Assembly (NCBI RefSeq): GCF_002778325.1
Contig: NZ_NESI01000005.1
Span: 182,407-246,406, forward strand
From: Limnohabitans sp. B9-3
Lineage (GTDB): Bacteria; Pseudomonadota; Gammaproteobacteria; Burkholderiales; Burkholderiaceae_C
Reading direction: 5' to 3'
Length of the DNA stretch: 64,000 nucleotides
Both the position numbers and the translations under genes were made by a program. Numbering within the stretch: position 1 is the first letter of the stretch; each line of letters begins with the position of its first letter. Of this stretch, positions 39,007-48,979 are shown in pieces. The notes under the pieces were generated by a model. The model saw only the letters and a list, made by a program, of their open reading frames with translations. It ran no database searches and was not told the DNA's origin.

Positions 39007-40055
39007 ATGGACACCCCATTTCGCACATACCAAGGGCCACCGTTGCCCAAGCGCTGTTCGAAATATTCAGGCACCAACATTTGCACCGAAGCCCCCATCA
39101 CCAGCACGCCGCCGGGTGACATGGAGCGCGCCAACATGGTCTGTACTGTCTTCTTCACCGAGTCTTCAAAATAAATCAACACATTGCGGCAAAACACCAA
39201 ATCCATGTTTTGGACAGGTGGGCGGCTGTTCATCAAATTGAAGCGCTCAAAGCGCACACAGTTTTTCACCCAATCACGCACCTTGTGGTAACGCACACCG
39301 GGCATGGCGTTGGTCGGTGCCATCGAGACATCGTCAAACATGGCGCGCCAATGCTCAGGCAAATTGCGAAACGACCCCATACCAAGTTCGCCATACACGC
39401 CTTCGCGGGCAGTACGCAGCGCTTGGTTGGACACATCGCTGCCCATCACAAACAAAGACCAGCCCAACTCAGGCACCACACGACCATCGGTTTGTTGACG
39501 GGCCTTGCCCGCCTTTTGCAATCCGCGCAGGCACATATAGGCCAAGTCGTACACCTCTTCGCCCGTCGAGCTCGCACCGGACCAGACTTGCAGCTGGCGA
39601 TTTTTTTCTCGCGAGGCGATCAAGTTGGGCAAGATGTCTTTGGCCAACATCTCCATCAAATCGGGGTCGCGGCAAAAGTAGGTTTCGTGAACCGTCAAGT
39701 TCTCCACCAGCGATTGCCACTCTGGGTGCTCCGATGAACACGTGTTCATGGAGTTCACCCAATCGCGCAACACAGAGATGGGCATTTCTTTCAAAATGCG
39801 CACCAATTTGCGCTCCACCAAGGTGCCGGGTTTGATGCCAAAACGGGTTTCAACACCCAACATCAATTGGTTCACGATTTCCAATTGCATGGCCGTGTCC
39901 GAACGCACCTGGTTAGAGACAGGTGCGGGTGCAGCCACGCTCGCAGAGGAGGGCTTGGACGTCAAGCCAGCGTTCAACGCCGCCGTCGTGCCTTTGGCGT
40001 TTTGAACTGCCGTGCGCATTTGCGCAATTAAATCGTTGACATTGTCTTTAGACAA
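39003..40055 (-). CDS. cheR: Chemotaxis protein methyltransferase CheR
   Basis: Methylates receptor glutamates with SAM. The 350-residue protein carries a poorly conserved extension of about 70 residues before the CheR N-terminal domain. Catalytic-domain landmarks are VHETYFCRDP, SSTGEEVYDLA (SAM loop, where E. coli has a CSTGEEPYS-like motif) and FCRNVLIYFE. None of the five receptors here ends in the NWETF-type CheR-docking pentapeptide, so methylation must be tether-independent. It is coupled to cheB by a 4-base overlap. Confidence 0.93.
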   Translation of the reverse strand: MSKDNVNDLIAQMRTAVQNAKGTTAALNAGLTSKPSSASVAAPAPVSNQVRSDTAMQLEIVNQLMLGVETRFGIKPGTLVERKLVRILKEMPISVLRDWVNSMNTCSSEHPEWQSLVENLTVHETYFCRDPDLMEMLAKDILPNLIASREKNRQLQVWSGASSTGEEVYDLAYMCLRGLQKAGKARQQTDGRVVPELGWSLFVMGSDVSNQALRTAREGVYGELGMGSFRNLPEHWRAMFDDVSMAPTNAMPGVRYHKVRDWVKNCVRFERFNLMNSRPPVQNMDLVFCRNVLIYFEDSVKKTVQTMLARSMSPGGVLVMGASVQMLVPEYFEQRLGNGGPWYVRNGVSI

Positions 40056-40071
40056 AGATGTTCCTTTGAAG

Positions 40072-41454
40072 TTAAGCAGCCCTGGACAAGGGCTCCAAGG
40101 ACAGCAAGGAGATCAACTCGCCGTCTAAGCGACCGACTTCGGTCAAATAATCGTTTTGGCTGGTGCGCACAGGGGTGATGTCTTTTTCGGCGATCTCAAT
40201 CACGCGATCGACTTTGTCCACCACCAAGGCCCAAGCCGCCCCTTGAATACGCACCACCACGTAGGCTGAGGTGTCTTTGCCTTTGATGCCCAACATGTCA
40301 CGCATGTCCAGCACGGGGGCCACTTCACCTTTGATCTGCACCACGCCCGCGAGCGAGTCGTCACCTTGCGGCAAGTTGACGGCAGAGCCGTACTCTTCCA
40401 CCCGATCCACCAACGCCAGCGGCAACGCGCAGCGCTCATCGCCCAAACGGAACGACAACAAGCGACGCACCGATTTCAGTTCTTTCTCTGACATGGTTGC
40501 CATATCTACCCCGTGTTGAATCAAATAACGGCGCAGTCGCGTCATGTCGTCGAGAGACACCAAGCCGCCCAACGCCACCAAACCCGTCATCCGGCCTTCC
40601 AAAGCGCCGTAGCCAGGCAAGTAGCCTTCGAGCTGTGAGTCACCACCCGTGATCGCTTGCAAGATGTCTTTTTCGTAGCGCTCAATGCCCACCATGTCGG
40701 CCACCGAAATGCCCAGACGGGCGCCGTGAACCGCCACCACCAACACAAATTTAGGAGCCACCGTGGGCGCACATTTGAGCAATTTGGAGAGCGACAGCAC
40801 CAGCAACGCTGTACCGCGCAACTGCATCAAGCCTTCCACCTCAGCGCCCGCGCCCGGCAAAACGGTGAGATCGCGAATTTCAACGATTTCCAACACGTCT
40901 TCCATGTGGAACGCATAGCTCTCGCCACCGTCTTGCACCGTCACCGTGGGCATGTCGTTGCTGACCAACTCAGCGGCCTGCGCCGCATTGGTCACTTCAA
41001 GCTGCCCCACCAAGCCACCGCCGCCTTCAGGCACCCCCTCCGGCTCCATATTCTGCAAGCCCAACGAAGCCTCATTCAGCAACAGCACCATGCCATCGGG
41101 CAACAAGAACTCGCCGCGCACCAAGGCGTTGGCGTCGCCCTCGTCGTACAGCTTGATGGCATCAGACTCGAGGGTGATTTTGTTGAACACGCGGTCAACT
41201 TGCACCACCACCGTGTCTTTTTGCGCCGTCACCACCAACAGGTTGCCATTGGGATCGGCAGATCGCGCGCCCATGCCTAAGCGGGCAGCCAAATCAACCT
41301 TCAGATAAACGGCACCCGCGACGTTGACCAAGCCCTCCACGTCGGCGGGCGCATAGGGCAGCGGGGTCACGGGCAAAATGTCCAAAACCTTGCTCACACC
41401 AATGGCCGAGAAAGCGAATCGCCCCTTGCCAACTTCAAAGAGAACCAGTTCCAT
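40072..41454 (-). CDS. Triple CheW-domain adaptor
   Basis: A 460-residue protein made of three CheW-type domains at about 1-130, 150-290 and 325-455. Each has the opening strands (for example LVLFEVGKGRFAFSAIGV, YAFHMEDVLEIVEI, LLSFRLGDERCALPLALV) and the following G-x-(V/M)-x-(I/V/L)-x-G motif. A normal CheW has one domain of about 160 residues. No separate canonical single-domain CheW is seen in the window apart from the divergent adaptor downstream of cheA. It could bridge several receptor and kinase units. It lies 16 bases before cheR. Confidence 0.88.
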   Translation of the reverse strand: MELVLFEVGKGRFAFSAIGVSKVLDILPVTPLPYAPADVEGLVNVAGAVYLKVDLAARLGMGARSADPNGNLLVVTAQKDTVVVQVDRVFNKITLESDAIKLYDEGDANALVRGEFLLPDGMVLLLNEASLGLQNMEPEGVPEGGGGLVGQLEVTNAAQAAELVSNDMPTVTVQDGGESYAFHMEDVLEIVEIRDLTVLPGAGAEVEGLMQLRGTALLVLSLSKLLKCAPTVAPKFVLVVAVHGARLGISVADMVGIERYEKDILQAITGGDSQLEGYLPGYGALEGRMTGLVALGGLVSLDDMTRLRRYLIQHGVDMATMSEKELKSVRRLLSFRLGDERCALPLALVDRVEEYGSAVNLPQGDDSLAGVVQIKGEVAPVLDMRDMLGIKGKDTSAYVVVRIQGAAWALVVDKVDRVIEIAEKDITPVRTSQNDYLTEVGRLDGELISLLSLEPLSRAA

Positions 41455-41465
41455 GTCGTGTTCCG

Positions 41466-42971
41466 TCAGATCTTAAATTTTTCGATTTCGCGACGCGTCG
41501 AGTCTGCGACTTTCGACAACTCGATCATGCTCGCAGCCAACTCTTCCGAAGCGGAAGAGTTGGTATGAGCGATCTGCTCAAGGTTAGACACGCTGCTGTT
41601 GATCTCTTGCATGGTTCGCGTTTGCTCTTCCACCGCGGCAGAAATACGTTGCAACATGCCGTCTGTTTGCGACGAGCTGGCCACAATGCGCTCCATGTCA
41701 CCACTGACCTCACGCACCACCAAAACGGCTCGGTTTGCTTCAGACACGGCTTGCTGAATCAGCTGCGTGATCTCTTTGGTGCTGTCGGCGCTGCTGGCGG
41801 CGAGCTTACCCACCTCGTCCGCCACCACCGCAAAGCCTTTGCCGTGTTCACCCGCGCGGGCGGCTTCGATGGCGGCGTTGAGGGACAACAGGTTGGTTTT
41901 GTTGGCGATTTTCTCAATCACATCCGTGATCTTGTTGATCTTCTCGGAGTTGCGCGCAATGCCATTGACCACCTCGACCATGTGCTCCATCTTCACGCGT
42001 CCATCGCGCACGATCGTGGCCGATTCCTGCGCTTGGCGGCTGGCCGACTCGGTGCTGTTGGAGATGTCGTTGACGGCATTCGACGTTTGGCGAATGGAGG
42101 TCACCACTTCGCTGATGTAGTGGGTTTGGCTTTGTGCACCATCGGCCAGTTGACCAATCGCCGTGCTGGTATCGCTGGCGGCGCCCGCCACTTGCTGGGC
42201 GTTGTCACCAATGCTGCGCATTGAAATTGCCAAGGCTTCTAAGGATCGGTTGATGTCTTCTTTAAGCTTGCCCAAGCTGCCCTCGCCTTGCGCATGCACA
42301 CGACGGGTCAAGTCACCGCGGACCATGGCATCCATGACGTGGACCACCTCACCCAGCACTGTTTCCAACGAGCGGATGGCCGATTGGGCAGCTTCAAGAA
42401 TCAACTTGTACTCGCCTTGGTCTTTGCTGGCGTCCAAACGAACGGTGAAATCACCTGAAGCCATGGCCGTCATGGCCGTGCGCAAGGATTGCACTGTGCG
42501 AGACACGCCATTTTGCGCATCCGCCATTTTGTGCAGCACTTGCGGATAAATGCCCTTCAAACCAGCCGCTTGAGGTTGGCGCGAAAAGTTACCCGCGCTC
42601 ATGCGAGACACCACGGTCAAAGACTCACGGAAGACAGCTTCGACTTGGTCGAGCACTTCGTTCAGGCTCCAAGCACATTCGGCCAACGGACCGGTGCTGG
42701 TGATGTTGGTCACGCGCGGCTCCAACACGCCGCTGGCAGCCCCGCTCAAAACAACATTCATTCGGCGTACCAAATCAGCGTCGCTCTTTTGCCCACGCAG
42801 GGACAAAGCGAGCACGAGCAGCATCGCCACGGCCAGGGCAACAACCACAGGCGACGTGCCGGTCAGCAGCCACAACAAAGCGACAGACACAGCGCTGAGC
42901 AGCGCCTGCAGCCATAGGCCCTTGGCGGGGCTCAACTCAAGCCGACTGAAGAGTGAGGACAAACTGCTCAT
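41466..42971 (-). CDS. Methyl-accepting chemotaxis protein, CetA/Aer-like two-helix receptor
   Basis: A 501-residue receptor without a periplasmic sensor. A hairpin of two transmembrane helices is at about 20-62 with only a few residues between, then HAMP-like segments and the signalling domain with tip [20 protein letters not shown]. This is the membrane half of Aer. Its first 35 bases overlap the 3' end of the upstream PAS gene, so the pair is translationally coupled and resembles the bipartite CetA/CetB energy taxis receptor of Campylobacter. It ends REIEKFKI with no CheR pentapeptide. Confidence 0.9.
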   Translation of the reverse strand: MSSLSSLFSRLELSPAKGLWLQALLSAVSVALLWLLTGTSPVVVALAVAMLLVLALSLRGQKSDADLVRRMNVVLSGAASGVLEPRVTNITSTGPLAECAWSLNEVLDQVEAVFRESLTVVSRMSAGNFSRQPQAAGLKGIYPQVLHKMADAQNGVSRTVQSLRTAMTAMASGDFTVRLDASKDQGEYKLILEAAQSAIRSLETVLGEVVHVMDAMVRGDLTRRVHAQGEGSLGKLKEDINRSLEALAISMRSIGDNAQQVAGAASDTSTAIGQLADGAQSQTHYISEVVTSIRQTSNAVNDISNSTESASRQAQESATIVRDGRVKMEHMVEVVNGIARNSEKINKITDVIEKIANKTNLLSLNAAIEAARAGEHGKGFAVVADEVGKLAASSADSTKEITQLIQQAVSEANRAVLVVREVSGDMERIVASSSQTDGMLQRISAAVEEQTRTMQEINSSVSNLEQIAHTNSSASEELAASMIELSKVADSTRREIEKFKI

Positions 42972-43467
42972 AGCCCATACCTTTTTCGTTCAAAAAATCA
43001 TCCATCAATCGGGTAGACGCTGCGATGGCATCCCGCGAACCCACGCGACGCTCTTCGTCAAGCATCCTGCGATACAGGGCCGAAATGACTGGAATGGCGC
43101 GTGCATGCGGTTTACGTCGCACAGAGTAATACCCCAGCACTTGGCCCTTCTCGTCGACCGACGGTGTGATGTTGGCAATCACCCAATAAAAACTGCCGTC
43201 TTTACAAATGTTTTTCACGTACGCAAAAATTTCGCGACCTTCTTGAATGCTGCTCCACAGCATCTTGAACACCGCACGCGGCATGTCGGGGTGACGGATC
43301 ACGTTGTGCTGAATGCCCAAGATGTCTTTTTCCTCGAAACCCGAAAACTCGATGAACGTTTTGTTGCCGTAAGTGATACGGCCTTTCAAATCAGTCTTTG
43401 AGACGATGAAGTCATCTTCACGCATCACAATTTCTTTGTCCGTGGGGACAATGTCACGCAAACTCAT
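42937..43467 (-). CDS. PAS sensor protein, CetB/Aer-like
   Basis: A 176-residue soluble PAS-domain protein. The stretch [17 protein letters not shown] (about residues 54-70) and the following [15 protein letters not shown] are close to the FAD-binding PAS domain of Aer, so it probably reports redox or electron-transport state. It lacks membrane helices and a signalling domain, which are supplied by the overlapping downstream receptor. The start MSLRDIVP was preferred to an ATG 5 codons upstream. FAD binding is inferred from family similarity. Confidence 0.9.
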   Translation of the reverse strand: MSLRDIVPTDKEIVMREDDFIVSKTDLKGRITYGNKTFIEFSGFEEKDILGIQHNVIRHPDMPRAVFKMLWSSIQEGREIFAYVKNICKDGSFYWVIANITPSVDEKGQVLGYYSVRRKPHARAIPVISALYRRMLDEERRVGSRDAIAASTRLMDDFLNEKGMGYEQFVLTLQSA

Positions 43468-43512
43468 GGCTGTTTTCTCCAAGCTGAGGGGGTCAGGTAG
43501 GTGCGCATCAGG

Positions 43513-44691
43513 TCAGGCTGCCGTTTTGATGGGTGAGCCAACAAAGAAAGTTTCAACTTGACCCAAGCTCTTGACTTCGATCATGCCGCGCGCCTCTAGC
43601 TCAAACTTACCGGCCAACAAATCGGCAGTGGCAGAAGAGACGTGAATTTTTCCGGGCTGGCCCGTGGACTCCATGCGACTGGCCACGTTGACGGTGTCGC
43701 CCCATAAGTCGTAGGTGAACTTGCGAATACCAATCACGCCCGCCACCACAGCGCCGCTGTGGATGCCAATGCGCATATTCAAAGCACCATTGGTGCGTTC
43801 GTAAAGCTCTTTCAAAGCTTCGCACATGTCCATGGCGGCCATCACGGTGGCTTCGGCATGGTCGTTGCGCGCTTCAGGCACACCACCGGCGAGCATGTAG
43901 CAGTCACCAATGGTTTTGATTTTTTCCAGGCCATGTCGCTCGGTGATCAAGTCAAACCGAGAAAACAAATCACCCAACATTTCCACCAACGCCGTGGCCG
44001 TGATGGTGCGGGTCATTTTGGTAAAACCCACCATGTCGGCGAACAGCACGCTCACCGATGGACAGGCATCGGCAATGCGCTCTTCGCCGGCTTTCAAGCG
44101 TTTGGCAATGGTGCGCGGCAAGATGTTCAGCAACAACTGCTCGGTCTTTTCTTTTTCTTGACTGAGCTGCTCGTGTTGCTTTTTGAGTTGCCGCATGCGC
44201 AAAGCGTTTTGGTCTTTGAGGTGCTTTTTATCAATGCACGTGGTCACACGCGCACGCAACAGCACCGGGTTGAACGGCTTGGGCAAATAATCTTCGGCAC
44301 CGAGTTCAATACAACGCACGGCGTCGTCAATGCCCGAACTGCCAGCGCCGCCCGAAATCACAATCACAGGGGGCCACGCTTGGTAAGGGGTCTCGCGAAT
44401 CACTTCCAACACTTCCATACCGCTCATCACGGGCATTTCCATGTCCAGCAGCATCAAGTCAAAAGGCTCGCGCATCAAAATTTCGATGGCTTCTTTGCCG
44501 TTGTTCGCTTCGCGAATATTTTTCAGGCCCACGGCTTCCAAAGAACGACGCAAGCCCATGCGCAACATCACACTGTCGTCCACCAGCAGCACGCGCGCAC
44601 TCTCCAAGCCAGTGCGGCCTGTAGCTGCGGCTTCAATGACTAACTCAGGTGTTGCTTGTTCAGAAGCGAGGTTGAGATTCAACGAACTCAT
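43513..44691 (-). CDS. Response regulator fused to class III adenylate cyclase
   Basis: A 392-residue cytoplasmic protein. The receiver (about 33-150) has D38/D39, phospho-acceptor D83 and K138 (LPKPF). A coiled-coil linker (about 160-200, with LLLNILPRTIAKRLK) leads to a class III cyclase domain (about 212-385). Metal ligands D219 (FADMVGFT) and D263 (TIGDCYM) are present, adenine-selecting residues K259 and D328 match adenylate rather than guanylate cyclases, and the transition-state N335 and R339 are intact. It should make cAMP when phosphorylated, most simply by the CheA of this operon. Confidence 0.95.
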   Translation of the reverse strand: MSSLNLNLASEQATPELVIEAAATGRTGLESARVLLVDDSVMLRMGLRRSLEAVGLKNIREANNGKEAIEILMREPFDLMLLDMEMPVMSGMEVLEVIRETPYQAWPPVIVISGGAGSSGIDDAVRCIELGAEDYLPKPFNPVLLRARVTTCIDKKHLKDQNALRMRQLKKQHEQLSQEKEKTEQLLLNILPRTIAKRLKAGEERIADACPSVSVLFADMVGFTKMTRTITATALVEMLGDLFSRFDLITERHGLEKIKTIGDCYMLAGGVPEARNDHAEATVMAAMDMCEALKELYERTNGALNMRIGIHSGAVVAGVIGIRKFTYDLWGDTVNVASRMESTGQPGKIHVSSATADLLAGKFELEARGMIEVKSLGQVETFFVGSPIKTAA

Positions 44692-44713
44692 GGGCAGTAA
44701 ATCTCGCGAGACG

Positions 44714-45088
44714 TCAAGCGTTTAGCAAGGTTTTGACTTTTTCGATCAACTGCTTCGCGGTGAATGGCTTGGTCAAGCTGGCGTTGGCACCCGACAACAA
44801 GGCCGAATCCAAACCAAATCGGGCGCTGACCACGCGGCTGCCGCCTGAGATGGTCAAAATGGGAACGATGGGGAACATTTCGCGCAACTTGGTCACAAAG
44901 TCCACGCCGTCCATGTTGGGCATCACCACGTCAGTGATCACCAAGTCAACTTTTTCAGCCAAAGCAAACTGGCGAAGGGCTTCCTGACCGTCGGAGGCTT
45001 CGATGACCGTGAAGTCAGACATTTCCAAAATTTCGCGCACACCTTCGCGCAACAAATCTTCATCATCAACCAACAAAATCGTCGCCAT
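44714..45088 (-). CDS. CheY-like single-domain response regulator
   Basis: A 124-residue receiver with D8/D9, phospho-acceptor D53 (ITDVVMPNMDG) and K107 region LTKPFTAKQL. No output domain. It is the promoter-proximal gene of the long minus-strand chemosensory operon, 22 bases before the cyclase gene, and is divergent from a large histidine kinase lacking its own receiver, so it may serve either that kinase or CheA. The start MATILLVDDED was chosen over an ATG two codons upstream. Confidence 0.9.
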   Translation of the reverse strand: MATILLVDDEDLLREGVREILEMSDFTVIEASDGQEALRQFALAEKVDLVITDVVMPNMDGVDFVTKLREMFPIVPILTISGGSRVVSARFGLDSALLSGANASLTKPFTAKQLIEKVKTLLNA

Positions 45089-45134
45089 TACCAACCTTTA
45101 CGTTTCTTGTACATTTACTTAAAATTAGCGATTT

Positions 45135-45144
45135 ATTCGCGAAT
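45135..45144. promoter_or_regulatory. 10-bp palindrome between divergent signalling operons
   Basis: The perfect palindrome attcgcgaat lies in the AT-rich region between the CheY-like gene and the histidine kinase gene. Its position would suit a shared operator for the two signalling operons. There is no match to a regulator I can name, and a single 10-bp palindrome can arise by chance. Confidence 0.2.
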
Positions 45145-45249
45145 TTGATGATTAGATCACAAGTCTTTCGCAAATGCGTGAGAAACTTGAACGCTCTTTT
45201 TGCATTCGACTTAACCCCTGAAAAGTTAAGTTGTTTCTTTATTTCCCGT

Positions 45250-48200
45250 ATGAACGCCTTGATCCAATCCCTCTCATTTTCGATGCGCGGCGCTGTCCGC
45301 TGGATGGGTGCGCTTTTGATTGTGGTCATGGCCGGTTTGGCACTGGTCACCGGCTCGCAAATGCAGGTTTTGGAGTCATCGCTGTCTCGCATGTATGAGA
45401 ACCGCGTTGTCTCCATGAAGCAGTTGCAAGAGATGGAGCATGCCCTCACAGACTTCGCCGCAGCACTCACATCGTCGGGCATCGGCCCGCTAGACACCGT
45501 GACTCGCCTGATCCGCAAAGCCGATGGCATGCAACAAGCCAGCCGTGTGCTGCTGGAGACCTTCAACAAGGGGGGCATTGAGCCTGAGTTGCAACCCGCA
45601 CGGACCGGCTATGAATCTGCGTTTGGACGGTGGCATTTTGAAATGACACGCCTTCTTGAGGTGGGACGTGAAAAAGGCCAGATCAACTCAGCTTTGCAAA
45701 ATGAGCTGACCAATTCGCACAACCGCTATGGCACCGCGTTGATGGGCGCGCTCGACACCTTAACCAACCAACAGTTGGTGCAAGCCAAGCAAGACTTTGA
45801 CCGTGTTCAGTCTTCACACCAGCGCATGACCCTGCAGTTTTATGCCTTGATGACCTTGACGCTGGCCTTGATTTTGGGCTCGTTAGGCTGGCTGGTCAGT
45901 GTTGTGCGCAACATGGTGGGAGGTGAACCTCGCCGTTTGGTCAACGTCACCCACGAAATCGTGCTGGGCAACTTGGACCAAAAAATTGTGGTGGCTGCGG
46001 GCGACAAGTCCAGCGCCTTGGCCAATATTCGGGTCATGGTGGACAGCTTGCGCTCGAACCAAGCGAAGAACCAACACCGGTTGTGGATTGACAACGGCCT
46101 GGCCTTGATCAACGAAACCGTTCGCAATGAGCGCTCGCCCACCCAATTGGCACTTGAAATCAGTCAAAAAATGGCGAGTTATTTGGACGTCCAAGCTTGT
46201 GCTTTGTACGCGTATGCGTTTGGCGTGGTGGATGACTCCATGATTCAACGCCAAAAACTCAAGCTCTTGGGCAGCGAATCGCACGACAGCACCGACTTTC
46301 CCAGCGAGTTACCTCTGCCCAGCCAATTTTTGACACAAGCGACCCAAGACGGGTTGGTCTTGCGCAACAGTGAATTGCCGGTTGACTGCCTTGAGGCATT
46401 GGGCGTTTCTCAGACCGATCAGTCACGCCATTTTTTAGTCATTCCTTTTCAGTTTGAAAACAAGGTACGCGGCATCTTTCTGGTGAAGTCCCGCTACCAG
46501 TTGCCGGTTCATGTGGCTGAATTGATGCTGCCTGGATCGGCCGCCATTGGCGTGGCATTTGAGTCAGCCCAAAACCGCGAAACCTTGTTGGCGTCGCTGA
46601 TGGATTCGCACCGTCTGACCAACCAACTGCAAGAAAACCAAGAAAAGCTTCAACAAAGCCAGGTCTCGATTGAGCAACAAATTCAATATGTGAACGGCTT
46701 GTTCTCGTCCATGCAAAGCGGCTTGATCGTGGTGGATGAGCAAGGCGACATCCGCGACTGCAACGCCGCCCTGCTCAGCATGTCTGGCCTGACCCGCAAA
46801 GAGGTGATCGGCCAGCGCAGCACCATCTTGTTTGATGACGATGAAACCACCCTGGCCTTGTTCTTGAACAGCCTGAGCAAGAGCTTGACGCGTCTCGAAT
46901 TCATGGAGCCCGGCAGCTACATGAATTTGCTCAACCAAACCCCGTTGGGTTGTGTGCAAATTGATGCCAATGGCTGCATCCAATTTGCCAACTCACGCGC
47001 CAACCAGCTCACCGGCTACTTTGGCAAGGAGCTGATTGGCCAGCCCTTGTCGGTGCTCAGCCCCGTGCCTTTGCGCGAGGTTTACAACAAATTAATGAAA
47101 GGTTTTCTGGAGGACAAAAACGACCAAAAAACCGGTTATAGCGGTCAACTCAACATGGTGACCAAAGACGGCGAGCAGCTCACCATTGAGCTGGGCTTGG
47201 TCAATCACACGGTGAATGGCCAGCGCACGGTGTTGGCGTTTATTCGCAACGAGCGCGACCTGCCGTGGTCCGTCACGATCACCACGACCCTGAACCGCTT
47301 GGTCAACGACGATGACGAGTCGGTGGTGACCCTATTGAAGAACAAAAAGGGCCCGAGCACGCCTGTGCGTATTTCGTCATCCATCATGTTCAGCGTGCGT
47401 GGCATTCCAGAACAGACCGTCATCAACGTGCACGATGTGTCTTCGCTGACCCACAAAAACGAGCAAATCAAACTCCAAAACAACTTGCTCGAGAAAACCA
47501 TGGATGCCATGCAAGACGGCGTCTTGCGTGTGGACCGCAGCGGTGCTTTGCTGAGCGCCAACCCCAAGGCACTGGAAATTTTTGGCTATGCCAAAGTGCA
47601 TGTGCTCGGTCACACCTTGGGAGCGCTGCTGCCCGCTGAAGACAGCAACCAGTTGGTGGAACATTGGGTGCCCGAGTACCACGGCGATGTGATGCAACGG
47701 CTCTACGACATGGACCCCGAGCGTTTTTGGCAGCGCCTCACCGACATGCCCTTCCCCGTGCTGGGCTTTGATGCCACCGAGCGCGTGAAGTTCACCAACT
47801 TGGCCAGCCAAACCTTGTTGGGCTATGCCCACCACAGTCTGCACGGACACCACTTGTTGTCCATTTTGACCAAAGACAGTTTGGACGAACTGCCCCAACC
47901 TGTCAGCCTGCACAGCTTGACCACAGCCGCCACTGAAGCGAAGGTGCTGAACTGGCTCAAATCCGATCAAAACGTGGTTGCAGAGACGGCGCAATTTTTC
48001 ACGGTCAACATTGGCACCGAGTTCTGGGTCATTGCCTGTTTGGGCAACAGCGTGGAAGAAGCCAAAGCGCAAACCATGCACGCTGTCCAAAACGTGGAAT
48101 GGGTGGTGACACAACACGAGGGCGAAAAAATCCCCGTGGTGTTGACCGCTGCCCCCTTGCGCGACGCTCAGGGCATGATCACCGGCGCCGTCATCACGAT

Positions 48201-48963
48201 GAAGGACATGCGCGAGTTCAAAGAGAAAGAAGCTGAGAACTTGCGGATGGTGCAAAAAATGGAACAGTCACAGCGCTTGGACGCGTTGGGCCAACTCGCC
48301 GCTGGGGTGGCGCACGACTTCAACAACCTGTTGGGTGTGATTCAAAACCACGCGGAACTGGTGGAAATGAAAATTGGCGAAGAGTCCAAAGCTGCCAAAA
48401 ACTTGAGCGCCATCTTGCAAGCCACCACCCGTGCCCGCGACATCGTGATCAAGCTGAACGGCTTGGGACGTGAACGCCCGCCTGAGGAAGAAGAAGAGAA
48501 CCTCACCTTGTTTGAGTTGTCCCCTGTGATTGACGAAACCAAGTCGCTCTTGCAAGCCAGCTTGAAGGGCATCGAGATTGCCATTGAGCCTGTCACACCT
48601 GACGCGGCCCAGGTGCAGCTCAAAGGCCAAAGCGGCAGCTTGCAGCAGGTGCTGGTCAATTTGTGCGTCAACGCCAGCCATGCGATCGGTGAGCGACGTG
48701 ATGGTCGCATCGTCATTAAAGCCTCTCGACGCAGCGAAAACACGGTGTCGGTCGCCGTGATTGACAACGGCAGCGGCATCCCGCCCGAAACCTTGCCCCG
48801 CATCTTTGAGCCCTTCTTCACCACCAAAGAAGTGGGCAAAGGCACCGGCTTGGGCTTGGCGATGGTGCGCAGCATCGTGACCCGCATGGGCGGTAGCATT
48901 GAATGTGAATCTCAAATGGGCGTGGGCACCAGCTTCATCGTCACCCTGCCTTTTACAAGCTAA
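45250..48963 (+). CDS. Multi-PAS sensor histidine kinase
   Basis: A 1237-residue membrane kinase. A first helix at about 14-36, a periplasmic helical sensor of about 160 residues and a second helix at about 197-215 are followed by HAMP, a GAF-like domain (about 285-445) and several PAS domains (about 475-1005; at least three, probably four). HisKA carries phospho-acceptor H1022 (GVAHDFNN) and the ATPase domain has NLCVNASHAIGE (about 1136) and DNGSGIPP (about 1172). No receiver is fused. An upstream ATG at 45145 would add 35 residues; ATG 45250 places the first helix normally but lacks a clear ribosome site. Confidence 0.88.
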   Translation: MNALIQSLSFSMRGAVRWMGALLIVVMAGLALVTGSQMQVLESSLSRMYENRVVSMKQLQEMEHALTDFAAALTSSGIGPLDTVTRLIRKADGMQQASRVLLETFNKGGIEPELQPARTGYESAFGRWHFEMTRLLEVGREKGQINSALQNELTNSHNRYGTALMGALDTLTNQQLVQAKQDFDRVQSSHQRMTLQFYALMTLTLALILGSLGWLVSVVRNMVGGEPRRLVNVTHEIVLGNLDQKIVVAAGDKSSALANIRVMVDSLRSNQAKNQHRLWIDNGLALINETVRNERSPTQLALEISQKMASYLDVQACALYAYAFGVVDDSMIQRQKLKLLGSESHDSTDFPSELPLPSQFLTQATQDGLVLRNSELPVDCLEALGVSQTDQSRHFLVIPFQFENKVRGIFLVKSRYQLPVHVAELMLPGSAAIGVAFESAQNRETLLASLMDSHRLTNQLQENQEKLQQSQVSIEQQIQYVNGLFSSMQSGLIVVDEQGDIRDCNAALLSMSGLTRKEVIGQRSTILFDDDETTLALFLNSLSKSLTRLEFMEPGSYMNLLNQTPLGCVQIDANGCIQFANSRANQLTGYFGKELIGQPLSVLSPVPLREVYNKLMKGFLEDKNDQKTGYSGQLNMVTKDGEQLTIELGLVNHTVNGQRTVLAFIRNERDLPWSVTITTTLNRLVNDDDESVVTLLKNKKGPSTPVRISSSIMFSVRGIPEQTVINVHDVSSLTHKNEQIKLQNNLLEKTMDAMQDGVLRVDRSGALLSANPKALEIFGYAKVHVLGHTLGALLPAEDSNQLVEHWVPEYHGDVMQRLYDMDPERFWQRLTDMPFPVLGFDATERVKFTNLASQTLLGYAHHSLHGHHLLSILTKDSLDELPQPVSLHSLTTAATEAKVLNWLKSDQNVVAETAQFFTVNIGTEFWVIACLGNSVEEAKAQTMHAVQNVEWVVTQHEGEKIPVVLTAAPLRDAQGMITGAVITMKDMREFKEKEAENLRMVQKMEQSQRLDALGQLAAGVAHDFNNLLGVIQNHAELVEMKIGEESKAAKNLSAILQATTRARDIVIKLNGLGRERPPEEEEENLTLFELSPVIDETKSLLQASLKGIEIAIEPVTPDAAQVQLKGQSGSLQQVLVNLCVNASHAIGERRDGRIVIKASRRSENTVSVAVIDNGSGIPPETLPRIFEPFFTTKEVGKGTGLGLAMVRSIVTRMGGSIECESQMGVGTSFIVTLPFTS

Positions 48964-48979
48964 AGACACATCACACGCC

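Noticed and set aside
47377..48255. 292-codon frame opposite the histidine kinase
   Set aside because: Antisense shadow rich in His and Gln with no ribosome site or family match.
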